Source: Spirochaetia bacterium (GTDB lineage: Bacteria > Spirochaetota > Leptospiria > Turneriellales > JAOUFE01). From it: a stretch of DNA of 58,577 nucleotides. Location: positions 1 to 58,577 of the forward strand of contig JAOUFY010000008.1 of assembly GCA_029857955.1 (NCBI GenBank), read 5' to 3'. Of this stretch, positions 9,154 to 18,707 are shown one piece after another. The position numbers and the translations under genes were made by a program. How positions within the stretch are numbered: the stretch's first letter is position 1; every line of letters starts with the position of its first letter. The notes under the pieces are model-generated. The model was given only the letters and a program-made list of their open reading frames with translations. It did no database searches and was not told where the DNA came from.

Positions 9154-10149
9154 TTATCGGCCGATTTCAAGCATTCGATTTAGTGCAATTGCTGCTTTTG
9201 CCGCAATTGCAGCATCTACATGAATTTCAAATACTTCTTCTTTGAGCGATTTTAAAATACCCTCAAGCGTAATTTTATGCATATGAGGACATATCTGACA
9301 GGTTGATACAAAGTCAATTTCAGGGTGAGAACTTTTTATGTTATCTCCCATTGAACATTCCGTCAGTAACAGTATTTTTTCGGGTTTATTGTTCTCAATG
9401 TATTTTTCAATCTGGCTGGTCGAACCCGTGTAATCGCTGACTCTCGTGACTTCAGGAGTACATTCAGGATGTGACAACACAGTTACGCCAGGAAACGTTT
9501 TTCTTGCCATTTCAATATCAATGGCTGAAAATAACTCATGCACCATACATTTACCATTCCAGAAAATAATTTTTTTACTGGTTTGTTTTTGAACATTTTT
9601 AGCAAGATAAATATCAGGAATAAAAAAAACCGTATCTGAATCAAGCGAATCTATGACTTTTGCGGCATTTGCGCTGGTACATACAATATCTGATTCGGCC
9701 TTGACATCGGCTGTTGAATTTATATAAGTCACAACCGGTACATCAGGATTTTCTTTTTTAAAATTTTTTACAACATTTGCATCGATACTTTCAGCCAAAG
9801 AACAACCGGCATCCAGATTTGCGATGAGAACTTTTTTTTCAGGGTTTAATATTTTGGCTGTTTCAGCCATAAAATGTACGCCGTTAAATAAAATGATGTC
9901 TGCATTTGTATTTGCCGCTTTTTGCGAAAGCGCCAGAGAATCACCAGTAAAATCAGATACTCCGTAATAAATTTCAGGCGGCATATAATTATGTCCAAGT
10001 ATTACTGCATTTTTATTTTTTTTAAGCTCATTGATTTCATTAACAAGATTAAAAATATGGTTAATTTCTTCAGGAGTTTTGTATTTTGAAAGATGATTTT
10101 TTAGCGATGTCAAATTATTCATATTTGTATAATATATAGTGTTATCCAT
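9154..10149 (-). CDS. nadA: Quinolinate synthase
   Basis: NadA condenses iminoaspartate with dihydroxyacetone phosphate to quinolinate in NAD synthesis, using a 4Fe-4S cluster. The three cluster cysteines are visible: Cys116 in LDAGCSLAE, Cys201 in NGKCMVH and Cys287 in CQICPHM. Other family motifs include [11 protein letters not shown] at about residues 50-60 and SHPECTPEV. At 331 residues it has the normal length. An internal ATG at codon 10 could also start the protein, but I keep the longer form. nadB and nadC are not in the window. The gene converges on the exported protein gene. Confidence 0.96.
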   Translation of the reverse strand: MDNTIYYTNMNNLTSLKNHLSKYKTPEEINHIFNLVNEINELKKNKNAVILGHNYMPPEIYYGVSDFTGDSLALSQKAANTNADIILFNGVHFMAETAKILNPEKKVLIANLDAGCSLAESIDANVVKNFKKENPDVPVVTYINSTADVKAESDIVCTSANAAKVIDSLDSDTVFFIPDIYLAKNVQKQTSKKIIFWNGKCMVHELFSAIDIEMARKTFPGVTVLSHPECTPEVTRVSDYTGSTSQIEKYIENNKPEKILLLTECSMGDNIKSSHPEIDFVSTCQICPHMHKITLEGILKSLKEEVFEIHVDAAIAAKAAIALNRMLEIGR

Positions 10150-10343
10150 TTACTGAGTCAAAAAGTAACCATAAAGCGTCAAGGAATTGTATAAATTTTA
10201 AAACCCCTGTAATTACCAATATACAGAAATTATCAGGCGTTATATTGAATTTTATTCGAGAGGGGCTATTTTTATTTTTACATAGCGATGATAAAATATA
10301 CTTCACCCTTCAGGTAGCAAATAAAGAAGGTCGATAATACGAT

Positions 10344-11525
10344 ATGAGGTATAAAACAAAGAAATATATTAAAAAAAGTATACTTTATGTATTTAACACT
10401 TCAGTAATTATAGTATTGTACACCATCGCCGCACACAAGTTTTATCTTCCTGCTTTTTTTGAGTTTTATACAGGAAACATCGTAAGAGAAAAAACATTGG
10501 TTTATTATGAGAAATATTCGGGATCATCAGTAGAATCCGGCGAAATTGATTATATGAATCTGGTTGATTATGTAACTCGTGAACCAAATTACTTGTACAT
10601 TAAAGATATTCTGGGAGCCATTGAACCTTCGTCAAAACAAACCCTGCCATTACAAATTAAAGAAGATGTAACTTCCATTTCTACATTCCCTGCATTGATT
10701 GAATGGATAAAAAACCCCTATAGCAAATATGCTTCTATTTATCAATTTGAATCTATTCGATTTATCGATGGTTTTGGTTCCATCGATGATTATTTAGTTT
10801 TAGATAAAGCGAATAAAGTATTGTTTGCAAAAGGTAAAATCAATGTAAACGATCTTGAAACCGTTGAAAACAGCGAGGTAAACTACAAGAAGGGTATTGT
10901 TTATGTTCCGGTTAAACATAATGGTTCTCAAATTGGTAAATTAATTGTAGATACCGGCGGGTTATTTCAATTTAATTTAAATTTTGAAAATACGGGGCTC
11001 GATGTTTCTTATTTTTTATTACAGGTTAACGATAATTTAAACGGAAAAATAATCAATAAACACATTTCTGATCCAGGTTTTCAAAAGTGGATACGAGATA
11101 ACAATTATAGCGGATTTTATTCCGGTATTCATGACGGCCATCGTTTTCTTTTAAAAAATTACGGTCATCAAAACCTCGTGATCATTTATAAGGCAGAATC
11201 AATATTATTTTACGTCTCAAAATTTATTTTATACATAATTGGTATTTTAACAATTGCAAGTTTTTATTTTTTTATTCAGAGAGGGTATTTCAGAGAATTT
11301 TTCAAGAAGAAAAAAAATTCAGAGATTGAAGAATTGTTAAAGAAAAGCAATGAAATGGCCATGGAGTATGCGTCGATGTCGCTGAAACTTCAAAATTCAT
11401 TTTATCAGTTAAAAAATCAGGAGGTCGACCGGTTGCGTATCATCAGCGAACATCTAGGATTTTTGCACCAATCGGTTTATCAGGGCATGGACAATGAAAA
11501 TCATGAACTAAAAAGTCTTGATTAA
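10344..11525 (+). CDS. Two-helix membrane protein with an extracytoplasmic domain
   Basis: The layout is an N-terminal membrane helix (about residues 12-34), a large extracytoplasmic domain (about 35-290), a second helix (about 291-312) and a cytoplasmic coiled coil rich in Lys, Glu and Gln (about 313-393). This is the shape of a one-component or receptor-type sensor, but no kinase, HAMP, GGDEF or methyl-accepting domain follows the second helix. The extracytoplasmic part is not a family I recognise. It is the first gene of a co-directional run of seven, 36 bases ahead of the FlgD-Ig gene. A sensor or scaffold role is inferred from topology only. Confidence 0.55.
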   Translation: MRYKTKKYIKKSILYVFNTSVIIVLYTIAAHKFYLPAFFEFYTGNIVREKTLVYYEKYSGSSVESGEIDYMNLVDYVTREPNYLYIKDILGAIEPSSKQTLPLQIKEDVTSISTFPALIEWIKNPYSKYASIYQFESIRFIDGFGSIDDYLVLDKANKVLFAKGKINVNDLETVENSEVNYKKGIVYVPVKHNGSQIGKLIVDTGGLFQFNLNFENTGLDVSYFLLQVNDNLNGKIINKHISDPGFQKWIRDNNYSGFYSGIHDGHRFLLKNYGHQNLVIIYKAESILFYVSKFILYIIGILTIASFYFFIQRGYFREFFKKKKNSEIEELLKKSNEMAMEYASMSLKLQNSFYQLKNQEVDRLRIISEHLGFLHQSVYQGMDNENHELKSLD

Positions 11526-11561
11526 TGGTATCGATAAAAATCATTGATACCAGGATACCAA

Positions 11562-12371
11562 ATGTCTTCATTATTTAAGGATTTTGCAAATTTGATTATA
11601 AAAAGAATACCAAAAGTAATTATTGTATTGCTTTTAATGGCAACTGTTTTTTTTAATCAACTTTATGCCGGTGTAATTTCGTTAACTCCTGCTACATACA
11701 GCACTTCAGGGTTATATTCTGCCACTACTGGAGGAACATTTGTTTCAACCATTGCCGCGGGATTTAGTTCTTCTACAGGTACTACCACCTGGACCATTAC
11801 CGGCTACAACATCAGACATGGACAATCCTGGGCAAAGTTTACTGTAAATGTCTCCCCCGGCGGTGGTACCTATGATTTATATATCTATTCCCAAAGCCAG
11901 TCAGTTTTGTATTCGAAAACCTCTTTAACTACGAACATCAGCGTAGATTTATCAGCCATTAAAGCGCTCAATGACGGCGCTCCTTTTTTTGTAAAAATAA
12001 TTCTTCAGCCATTGATTACCATTAACAGCATCACGGCAACCTATGTCGGCAATCAACTTGTTTGTTATCCGTCTCCTTTTCAAATAACTTCAGGTCCAAT
12101 GAAAATTGTGTTTGATGTAAATGCCAGTTCCAAGGTTACTTTGGAAGTATTTGACAATCGAGGCCGTCTGGTGAAAACCATATTGACCGACAAATCCATC
12201 TCGGCTCTGGCATCACGATTTGATCATGTTTTAACCTGGGATGGAAAAGATGACAACGGACGAACCATCAATACAGGTCTATACACAGTGGTTGTAAGGG
12301 TTAACCCCATTGACACGTCAAATACAACCGATAAATATATATCAACGTTCAGGGTACTTGTCGTTAGATAA
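11562..12371 (+). CDS. Exported protein with C-terminal FlgD-Ig-like domain
   Basis: An N-terminal signal peptide (about residues 15-36, cleavage near LYAG) is followed by a threonine/serine-rich beta region and a C-terminal FlgD-Ig-like domain (about 170-269) with VTLEVFDNRGRLVKTI and WDGKDDNGRTINTGLYTVVV. This domain is common as a C-terminal module in secreted proteins, including type IX secretion cargo. The frame is open back to a TTG at 11544, but the ATG at 11562 has AGGA six bases ahead. It lies 12 bases upstream of the barrel-TPR gene, which suggests that the two act together at the cell surface. That link is inference. Confidence 0.7.
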   Translation: MSSLFKDFANLIIKRIPKVIIVLLLMATVFFNQLYAGVISLTPATYSTSGLYSATTGGTFVSTIAAGFSSSTGTTTWTITGYNIRHGQSWAKFTVNVSPGGGTYDLYIYSQSQSVLYSKTSLTTNISVDLSAIKALNDGAPFFVKIILQPLITINSITATYVGNQLVCYPSPFQITSGPMKIVFDVNASSKVTLEVFDNRGRLVKTILTDKSISALASRFDHVLTWDGKDDNGRTINTGLYTVVVRVNPIDTSNTTDKYISTFRVLVVR

Positions 12372-12383
12372 TTATAATAACAA

Positions 12384-15300
12384 ATGAATACATCGCTGAA
12401 AGCATTTAAAATAAAAAAAATATTTTGGTATAGCTTCTTTGTTTTTGGACTTTACGATGGTATTTTTTCGCTGGCCATGGGCGGTACAGGCCCATCGATA
12501 CATCTTGAAGAAGCTTCATCCACAAGTAATATGGCTCTTGGCTATGCCGGATTAAGCGGCGATCTCGGCTATATATGGCAAAACCCGGCCGGCATAAACG
12601 ATTACATCACGGGTCGAATCATTAGTTTGTCATATCAAACTGATCCCACTACTTTTAATCAAAATTTTGGTTTTATCGGCTTGGGTATACCGACCCCCAT
12701 TGGTAAATTTGCGGCAGGCGTTACTTTTTTAAACAATTCATTGCTGGAAAGTTACGACAGTACCGGAAAATATGTTGAACAGTACAGCACATCTGAAGTG
12801 TTAGGCGGAATAGCCCATACATTAAAAATTACAGATTTTTTTTACATTGCAGAAACCATAAAAGTATTTTATATGGATTATTTTTACCTTAGTTCAATGG
12901 CAGCTTCGCTTGATCTGGCTGTATTGTTTAAGGTAAACAATGTATTTAATTTGCCCATAACTCCTTATTTATCCATAAGTCTGGATAACATTGCGGCGCT
13001 TCCTTTTTATTTTAATAAAAAAACAGAGCCATTGCCCGCCATGATTAAGGTTGCGCCGTCGTTACATTTTTTTAATGAAAGACTTAAATTGTATTACATG
13101 ATGGACTTTTATATGCCCATTTATGAATCTTACACCAATATTTTTGATCATAAAGTCGGTATTGAATTTGATATTTTACAGCCATATTTAACGGTACGGG
13201 CAGGTTATGACGGTACACACTTTTCATTTGGGCTTGGTTCTTCTATAAAAGCTTTTGATATTTCGGCTTCTTATGTTTTAAAAGATTATGAACAGGTTTT
13301 TGGTTTAAGTCTAACCTATGCTCTCGATCGTTTTGGAAGCAAGTCTTTTAAAGGCGAAGACGGCGAACAAATTCAAGATAATGAAATGATTGATTTTTAT
13401 GAAGGATTGAGAAAATACAATGCCGGCAATTACAAGGGCGCCTACGATGATTTCAGTAAAGTATTAAAAGAAAATCCTGAGCATGAACTGGCTAAAAAAT
13501 ACAGAGAGCGATCTTTAACTCACTTGAAAGCCACAAATTGGCTGGATGCTGAACAGGAAAAACTTCTGGCAATGCACAAAGATTTAGCCAGAAAATACGA
13601 AGGTCAAAAAAACTACGGCGAAGCAATTTATGAATGGACAAAAGTAGGCGAGATAAATCCTGCTGACGATGAGTTTCGGCCTAATCTTGACCGAATAAGG
13701 AGTATGGTCAGCGCAAATGTCATGCTGGCTCATAATGCAGGGCTTGCCGCCTATGGAGTAAATGATAAAATAAAAGCCATCGAGCATTTTAATAAAGCAT
13801 TAAGTCTTGATCCTGAATACGAGCCCTCAAAAACAATGCTGCTGAAAATTAAAAAGGAATTATCAGATCAGGAGTTAGCCGAAAGAGAAAAAATCGAGAA
13901 AATGCAAAAAGCCCAGGAAATGTTTGCCCGAGGTTTAACGTATTTCAGTAAAAAATCATATGAAGAAGCCATCAATGCCTTTACCGAAGCTCTTGAATTT
14001 AACCCGGATCATCTCGATGCCCAGAAATATAAAAAATTGGCAGAAGAAGAACTAGAAAGAGATAAACTGGGTTTAAGAGGAATTGAAGCTGCTGAAAAAA
14101 TATATCAAAAAGGTATATTAAACGTAGATCAGGAAAAATATTCGGAAGCAATAAAAGATTTTAAACTGGCTTTAAAGATTCATCCGCCATTTGAAAAAGC
14201 GCAAATTGCATTAAAAGAAACAGAAGAGAAACTGGCTGCCATTATAAAGCCGTTTATAATTGAAGGTACGTCGGCATATGCAGAAAGACATTTTTCAACT
14301 GCCATTGAAAATTTTGAAAAAGTATTGGCCATTGACGCTGAAAATGAATCAGCAAAAAGTTTTCTTGCAAAAATTGCAAAAGAAAAAGAAGCCATCATTG
14401 CTGTACATATGAAAGAAGGTAAAAGCGATCTGGCAGATGGTAAAGAGACGAAAAATATTAAAAAGTTTTCATCGGCCATTGGTCATTTTGACGAAGTTGT
14501 CAAGCTTGATGAAAAAAATGCTGAAGCAAAAAAACTGCTCGATGAATCCCGAAAGTATGTACAAAGCGAAGTTGAAAAACTTCATAACATTGCTCTTGAA
14601 AAATATAAACAGGAAAAATATGAAGAATCCATAAAAGATTGGAGAAATGTTTTAAATATTGACCCTGCTTTTACTACGGCTGCAGAGTATATTAAGCAGG
14701 CTGAAGCAAAACTCAATACAGATCGTTATACGAAAATGGTGACGGAGTGGAATCAAAAGGCCCAGGAACTTTTAGACAATCATCAATATGACAGGGCTCT
14801 TGTATATATTGAAAAAACGCTGGGTGTTTCCCCAAATGATGTAAAAGCAAACGAATTAAAGAAAGTAATTGCTGGCGCAGCTCAAGCCGCAAAATTACAG
14901 GAACAAATTTCAGCGTTATTTCTTGAGGGCGTTTATCAGTATAAAAAACGAAATTATGAGGATGCCATTTCAAAGTGGCAACAGGTTAAAAAACTGGATC
15001 CTGAAAATCCTCTGGTAGATAAATATATTCCAAAAGCTGAAGAAGCTCAAAAAAATCGAAAGCGAATAGATTATGTAAATGGTATGAAGTATTACGAGCA
15101 GGGCAACTGGCTGCTTGCGCAGTCTTCTTTTGCCAGAGCCTTACGAGAAGACCCAAAAAATAATGACGCCAGAAAAATGTTGATAGAATCAGATTATAGA
15201 ATTGAAGAAGAAAAAATGGCGTTAGAAAAATCAGGCGATGCAAAGTTAAAAGCAGGAAACTACTCAGAAGCTTCGGTAGATTATTCTCAGGCAGTGCGAT

Positions 15301-16013
15301 TTAAAAAAACTCCAGAACTGGCTAGAAAAAAAGATAACAGTATTAAGGCCCAAAATTATCTTGAAAATGCCCTGGAATATTTTAACTCAAATGACAAGGT
15401 CGGGTTAAGTATTGAATTGTTCTTAAAAGTTCTTGAAATTAATCCCTATGATGCGAAAGTGAGACAATACCTTGAAGACGCCAAGAAAAAAGGTAAAACA
15501 CTTATAAATTCCTGGCTCGAAGATGCTCAGAATGCCGAAAAGAAAGAAAATTATAAAAAAGCAAATTCACTTTATACTTCAATTGTAGAAGTAGACGGTA
15601 CAAACGCAGAGGCGCTTAAAGGAAAAAACAGAACCCTGGAGGCGTTACGGCGAATTGTTAATGTTCCTTATCAGGCCGGTAAGGAAGCTATGGCCTTAAA
15701 AAATTATATAATGGCAATTGAAAAATTTAAAGAAGTCCAGGAGACAATGTCAAATTATGAAGATACCAATGAATTACTTTCAAAGGCAATTGAATTACGT
15801 GAAGATCAAAAACGGGCAGTTTCAACAAATGTAAATCAAGACGTAAGTAACGAAGCATCGAACGCCGACCTTGAAGCTATCAATCAGGGTATTGTATTGT
15901 ATCGGCAGGGAAAATATGCAGAAGCTATTGCGGTATGGGAAAAAGTTCCAAAATCATCCGGAGCATATTCAAAGGCTCAAAAATACATTGCCCGCGCAAA
16001 ATTAAAACGATAG
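12384..16013 (+). CDS. PorV-like outer-membrane barrel fused to a long TPR region
   Basis: Residues 1-330 start with a hydrophobic segment, then AMGGTGPSIHLEEASSTSNM and a YIWQNPAGI motif, which is the start of PorV/PorQ (UPF0164-like) beta-barrels; the following region has the alternating aromatic pattern of barrel strands. From about residue 335 to the end there is a long series of TPR units (YNAGNYKGAYDDFSKVLKEN is the first, RQGKYAEAIAVWEKVPK the last). PorV-type proteins shuttle type IX secretion cargo in Bacteroidetes; here the fusion adds a large protein-binding arm. It sits 12 bases after the FlgD-Ig gene and 19 before the Opp-type ATPase. The TPR arm must be periplasmic if the barrel is in the outer membrane. 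Confidence 0.8.
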   Translation: MNTSLKAFKIKKIFWYSFFVFGLYDGIFSLAMGGTGPSIHLEEASSTSNMALGYAGLSGDLGYIWQNPAGINDYITGRIISLSYQTDPTTFNQNFGFIGLGIPTPIGKFAAGVTFLNNSLLESYDSTGKYVEQYSTSEVLGGIAHTLKITDFFYIAETIKVFYMDYFYLSSMAASLDLAVLFKVNNVFNLPITPYLSISLDNIAALPFYFNKKTEPLPAMIKVAPSLHFFNERLKLYYMMDFYMPIYESYTNIFDHKVGIEFDILQPYLTVRAGYDGTHFSFGLGSSIKAFDISASYVLKDYEQVFGLSLTYALDRFGSKSFKGEDGEQIQDNEMIDFYEGLRKYNAGNYKGAYDDFSKVLKENPEHELAKKYRERSLTHLKATNWLDAEQEKLLAMHKDLARKYEGQKNYGEAIYEWTKVGEINPADDEFRPNLDRIRSMVSANVMLAHNAGLAAYGVNDKIKAIEHFNKALSLDPEYEPSKTMLLKIKKELSDQELAEREKIEKMQKAQEMFARGLTYFSKKSYEEAINAFTEALEFNPDHLDAQKYKKLAEEELERDKLGLRGIEAAEKIYQKGILNVDQEKYSEAIKDFKLALKIHPPFEKAQIALKETEEKLAAIIKPFIIEGTSAYAERHFSTAIENFEKVLAIDAENESAKSFLAKIAKEKEAIIAVHMKEGKSDLADGKETKNIKKFSSAIGHFDEVVKLDEKNAEAKKLLDESRKYVQSEVEKLHNIALEKYKQEKYEESIKDWRNVLNIDPAFTTAAEYIKQAEAKLNTDRYTKMVTEWNQKAQELLDNHQYDRALVYIEKTLGVSPNDVKANELKKVIAGAAQAAKLQEQISALFLEGVYQYKKRNYEDAISKWQQVKKLDPENPLVDKYIPKAEEAQKNRKRIDYVNGMKYYEQGNWLLAQSSFARALREDPKNNDARKMLIESDYRIEEEKMALEKSGDAKLKAGNYSEASVDYSQAVRFKKTPELARKKDNSIKAQNYLENALEYFNSNDKVGLSIELFLKVLEINPYDAKVRQYLEDAKKKGKTLINSWLEDAQNAEKKENYKKANSLYTSIVEVDGTNAEALKGKNRTLEALRRIVNVPYQAGKEAMALKNYIMAIEKFKEVQETMSNYEDTNELLSKAIELREDQKRAVSTNVNQDVSNEASNADLEAINQGIVLYRQGKYAEAIAVWEKVPKSSGAYSKAQKYIARAKLKR

Positions 16014-16032
16014 TATAATCTGGAAAATATAA

Positions 16033-17046
16033 ATGATAAAAATAAATTCTCTTAAAAAACAATTTCCGCTTAAAAAAAACTGGTTTGGAAATGTAATAAA
16101 TTGGGTAAATGCCCTGAATTCCATTTCAATTGATTTTCCGACCAATAAAATTACAGGTATCGTGGGAGAATCAGGCTGCGGAAAAAGTACGCTGGCCAGA
16201 GTGTTGTGCGGTATTTACAAGCCAGATGAGGGCAGTTTTTCGTGGAATGAATTTAGCAGCGATAAAATGAAAAAATCAATGTGGAAAAATTATCGAAGAA
16301 ATGTTCAGATGGTTTTTCAGGATCCATACAGTTCTCTTAATCCAAGAATGCGTATTTTAGATATTTTAAGAGAGCCGCTTGTCATTCATAAACTAATTCA
16401 ATCAAATATATTTAAAAAAATAAAAAAAGACAATACGAAAGTAAATTCAGAGTATGAGGATAAAATTTTACAAACAATTAACGATGTCGGTCTTTCAGGC
16501 GAAACTTTAAATAAATATCCTCATGAATTCAGCGGCGGGCAGCGACAAAGAATAGCCATTGCACGCGCATTAATTTTAAATCCAGACGTTGTTATTTTCG
16601 ACGAAGCAGTAAGCGCTCTTGATGTTTCCATTCAGGCGCAGATATTAAATTTAATAATTGACTTACAAAAAAAATTAAATATGACATGCTTGTTTATCGC
16701 TCATGACCTGTCGGTTGTTTCTTATGTTTCAGAAGCCATTGCCGTAATGTATGGCGGAAAGATTGTCGAATTTAATACTACAGACAAAATATTTTTTTCA
16801 CCACGACATCCGTATACAAAGTTACTTTTAGATTCAATACCTCGTGCGGGCATTAAAAATACTGCGAAAAATACAATTGTGGATTCTACGTTATTTTTAA
16901 ACAGGGAAGGTTGTCCTTTTTATCACAGATGCTCCGAAAAAATCAGCAAGTGTGAAAAAAATTATCCGGAAAGAACATCGTTTGACGAAGGATATTTTTA
17001 TGAATGTTTTAACCCATTGAGTGTTGAAGAAATAAAAAAGGAATAA
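16033..17046 (+). CDS. Oligopeptide/dipeptide-type ABC transporter ATP-binding protein
   Basis: This cytoplasmic ATPase has a Walker A (GESGCGKST, residues 45-53), an ABC signature (FSGGQRQRIAIARAL), a Walker B (VVIFDEAVSALD) and the C-terminal oligopeptide-transporter extension with its CPFYHRCSEKISKCEKNYPE cysteine motif, as in OppF/DppF. It would power peptide uptake with a membrane permease pair. No Opp permease, binding protein or OppD partner is encoded nearby, so it is an orphan in this window. It is followed after two bases by the rhomboid gene and is probably co-transcribed with it. Confidence 0.88.
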   Translation: MIKINSLKKQFPLKKNWFGNVINWVNALNSISIDFPTNKITGIVGESGCGKSTLARVLCGIYKPDEGSFSWNEFSSDKMKKSMWKNYRRNVQMVFQDPYSSLNPRMRILDILREPLVIHKLIQSNIFKKIKKDNTKVNSEYEDKILQTINDVGLSGETLNKYPHEFSGGQRQRIAIARALILNPDVVIFDEAVSALDVSIQAQILNLIIDLQKKLNMTCLFIAHDLSVVSYVSEAIAVMYGGKIVEFNTTDKIFFSPRHPYTKLLLDSIPRAGIKNTAKNTIVDSTLFLNREGCPFYHRCSEKISKCEKNYPERTSFDEGYFYECFNPLSVEEIKKE

Positions 17047-17048
17047 AT

Positions 17049-17885
17049 ATGATTCAACAAACAAGATTTGGGCCGCCACTAACCAAAGCAGTAAAAAATT
17101 TAATTATACTCAATGCTGCAGTTTTTGCAGTTGATTTTCTATTGGTGAGAATATTTCACAATGAACTCATTAAGTATTATTTTGCGCTGATACCTGATCT
17201 AATTATAAACAGGTTTTTTATATGGCAGGTTTTTACATACCAGTTTTTACACGGCGATATCTTTCACATTTTATTTAATATGTTTGCGCTGTGGATGTTC
17301 GGAGCAGAACTTGAAATTCGATGGGGTAAAAAGAAGTTTTATCAATTTTATTTATTAACCGGTACAATCACAGGAATTATTATACTGGTCTTTAATTTGT
17401 CAATGGGTAATATGAGGCCAACGATTGGAGCTTCCGGTGTGGTATTTGCTTTGTTATTGGCCTATGCCGTATATTGGGGTAACAGGTTAATTTATATCTG
17501 GGGTTTAATTCCTGTAAAAGTAAAATACTATGTCGTTATCATGGGTTTTATTTCGTTTTTTCTAATGGTATCGCCAGGAGAATCCAACGTCAGTCATATT
17601 GGCCATTTAGGAGGCATTTTTTCCGGTTTTATCTGTTTAAAACTGCTGATTGAACAACCTTATCAATTGAGGGGACCTTCTTTGATACAAAAATATAAAA
17701 TGTACAAAAAGAAGAAACAGTGGATCAAGAAAGATTCCGATAATTTTAATAATATGAACGATGAACAAAAAGTTGATGAAATATTGCAGAAAATAAGTAA
17801 AAAAGGAATTAAAAGCCTTACGCGCGACGAGCGAAGATTTCTCAAAGAAACCTCCGAAAAAATGAACGATGAAAAAAATCATTAA
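17049..17885 (+). CDS. Rhomboid family intramembrane serine protease
   Basis: Rhomboids cleave membrane-anchored proteins within the bilayer. The catalytic pair is visible: Ser129 in GASGVVFALL and His183 in VSHIGHLGGI. The HGDIFHILFNMFALWMFG stretch (residues 68-85) is the conserved loop and helix near the active site. Around six membrane helices lie in residues 15-205. A soluble C-terminal tail (about 215-278) holds the KVDEILQKISKKGIKSLT motif typical of bacterial rhomboids of this subgroup. It is preceded closely by the Opp-type ATPase and followed by an M50B-like metalloprotease gene. The substrate is unknown. Confidence 0.92.
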   Translation: MIQQTRFGPPLTKAVKNLIILNAAVFAVDFLLVRIFHNELIKYYFALIPDLIINRFFIWQVFTYQFLHGDIFHILFNMFALWMFGAELEIRWGKKKFYQFYLLTGTITGIIILVFNLSMGNMRPTIGASGVVFALLLAYAVYWGNRLIYIWGLIPVKVKYYVVIMGFISFFLMVSPGESNVSHIGHLGGIFSGFICLKLLIEQPYQLRGPSLIQKYKMYKKKKQWIKKDSDNFNNMNDEQKVDEILQKISKKGIKSLTRDERRFLKETSEKMNDEKNH

Positions 17886-17902
17886 TTTTTAAAGGCGTTA
17901 TA

Positions 17903-18703
17903 ATGATCAGTCGAATTATTTTTCTAGCCTCTTCTGCCGTGGTTATGCTGATTTTCTGGCATAATCCGTTAATCATGCCGCTAAAAATATTCGTGGTGTA
18001 TTTGCATGAATTATCGCATGCTATTGGCGCAATGTTTACAGGGGGAGAAGTTCAGTTTCTTGTCGTAGACTGGGATGAATCCGGGTTTACCCGTACCAGA
18101 GGGGGGAATTTTTTAGCCATAACATCTTCCGGATATTTGGGAAGTATTTTACTTGGTTCCATCATGCTGAGAACCGCCATCATTAACCGTTATGAAAAAG
18201 TATGCGCTATCATCATTGGACTGGTGATCATTGTATTTCCATTGCTGATACCGCAAAAATTATCCCAGGCTGTATTTATATTAGGGGTTTTCTGGGGTCT
18301 TTTGTTTATCATATCAGGCCTGCTTTCATCGTTAGTTACCAGAATACTTTTATTCATCATGGGCGGTTTGACATCATTATATTCGGTATTTGATCTGGGA
18401 GATTTTTTTAGAGGCGATATTGCAAAGACCGACGCCGGTATCATTGCCGGTCATTATATGAAAAATGATTTAAGCGTATTTATACTTTCTTATTTAATTG
18501 GAGTTTTAATTTCAGTTTTATCCATATGGATATTGTATAAAATTGTTTACAATGCGCTGCATGTTTCAACTCAACAGTTAATGGAAGAAAATGTACACAC
18601 CGAAGATACTGAAGAAAAGCTTAAACAGCTTGAGCTTGTATCTTCATTATCGCCAGAGACAATTGAAATGATTGTCAGGTTACACCAGCAAAAAAAGGAT
18701 TAA
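17903..18703 (+). CDS. M50B-like membrane metalloprotease family protein
   Basis: A multi-helix membrane protein. The first or second helix carries HELSHAIGA (residues 34-42), the HExxH zinc motif of M50 site-2-type proteases, and the surrounding YLHELSHAIGAMFTGGEVQF fits the peptidase M50B-like family. The rest is hydrophobic, with about six helices, then a charged tail (about 225-266). Family members cleave membrane-anchored substrates or may lack activity; here the HExxH is intact. It lies next to a rhomboid gene, giving two intramembrane protease families in tandem. Function in regulated proteolysis is inferred. Confidence 0.8.
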   Translation: MISRIIFLASSAVVMLIFWHNPLIMPLKIFVVYLHELSHAIGAMFTGGEVQFLVVDWDESGFTRTRGGNFLAITSSGYLGSILLGSIMLRTAIINRYEKVCAIIIGLVIIVFPLLIPQKLSQAVFILGVFWGLLFIISGLLSSLVTRILLFIMGGLTSLYSVFDLGDFFRGDIAKTDAGIIAGHYMKNDLSVFILSYLIGVLISVLSIWILYKIVYNALHVSTQQLMEENVHTEDTEEKLKQLELVSSLSPETIEMIVRLHQQKKD

Positions 18704-18707
18704 TAAA

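Noticed and set aside
9154..9161. A reverse-strand GCCGATAA at the nadA stop
   Set aside because: It falls at the end of a coding sequence with no gene placed to use it, and one such match is expected by chance.
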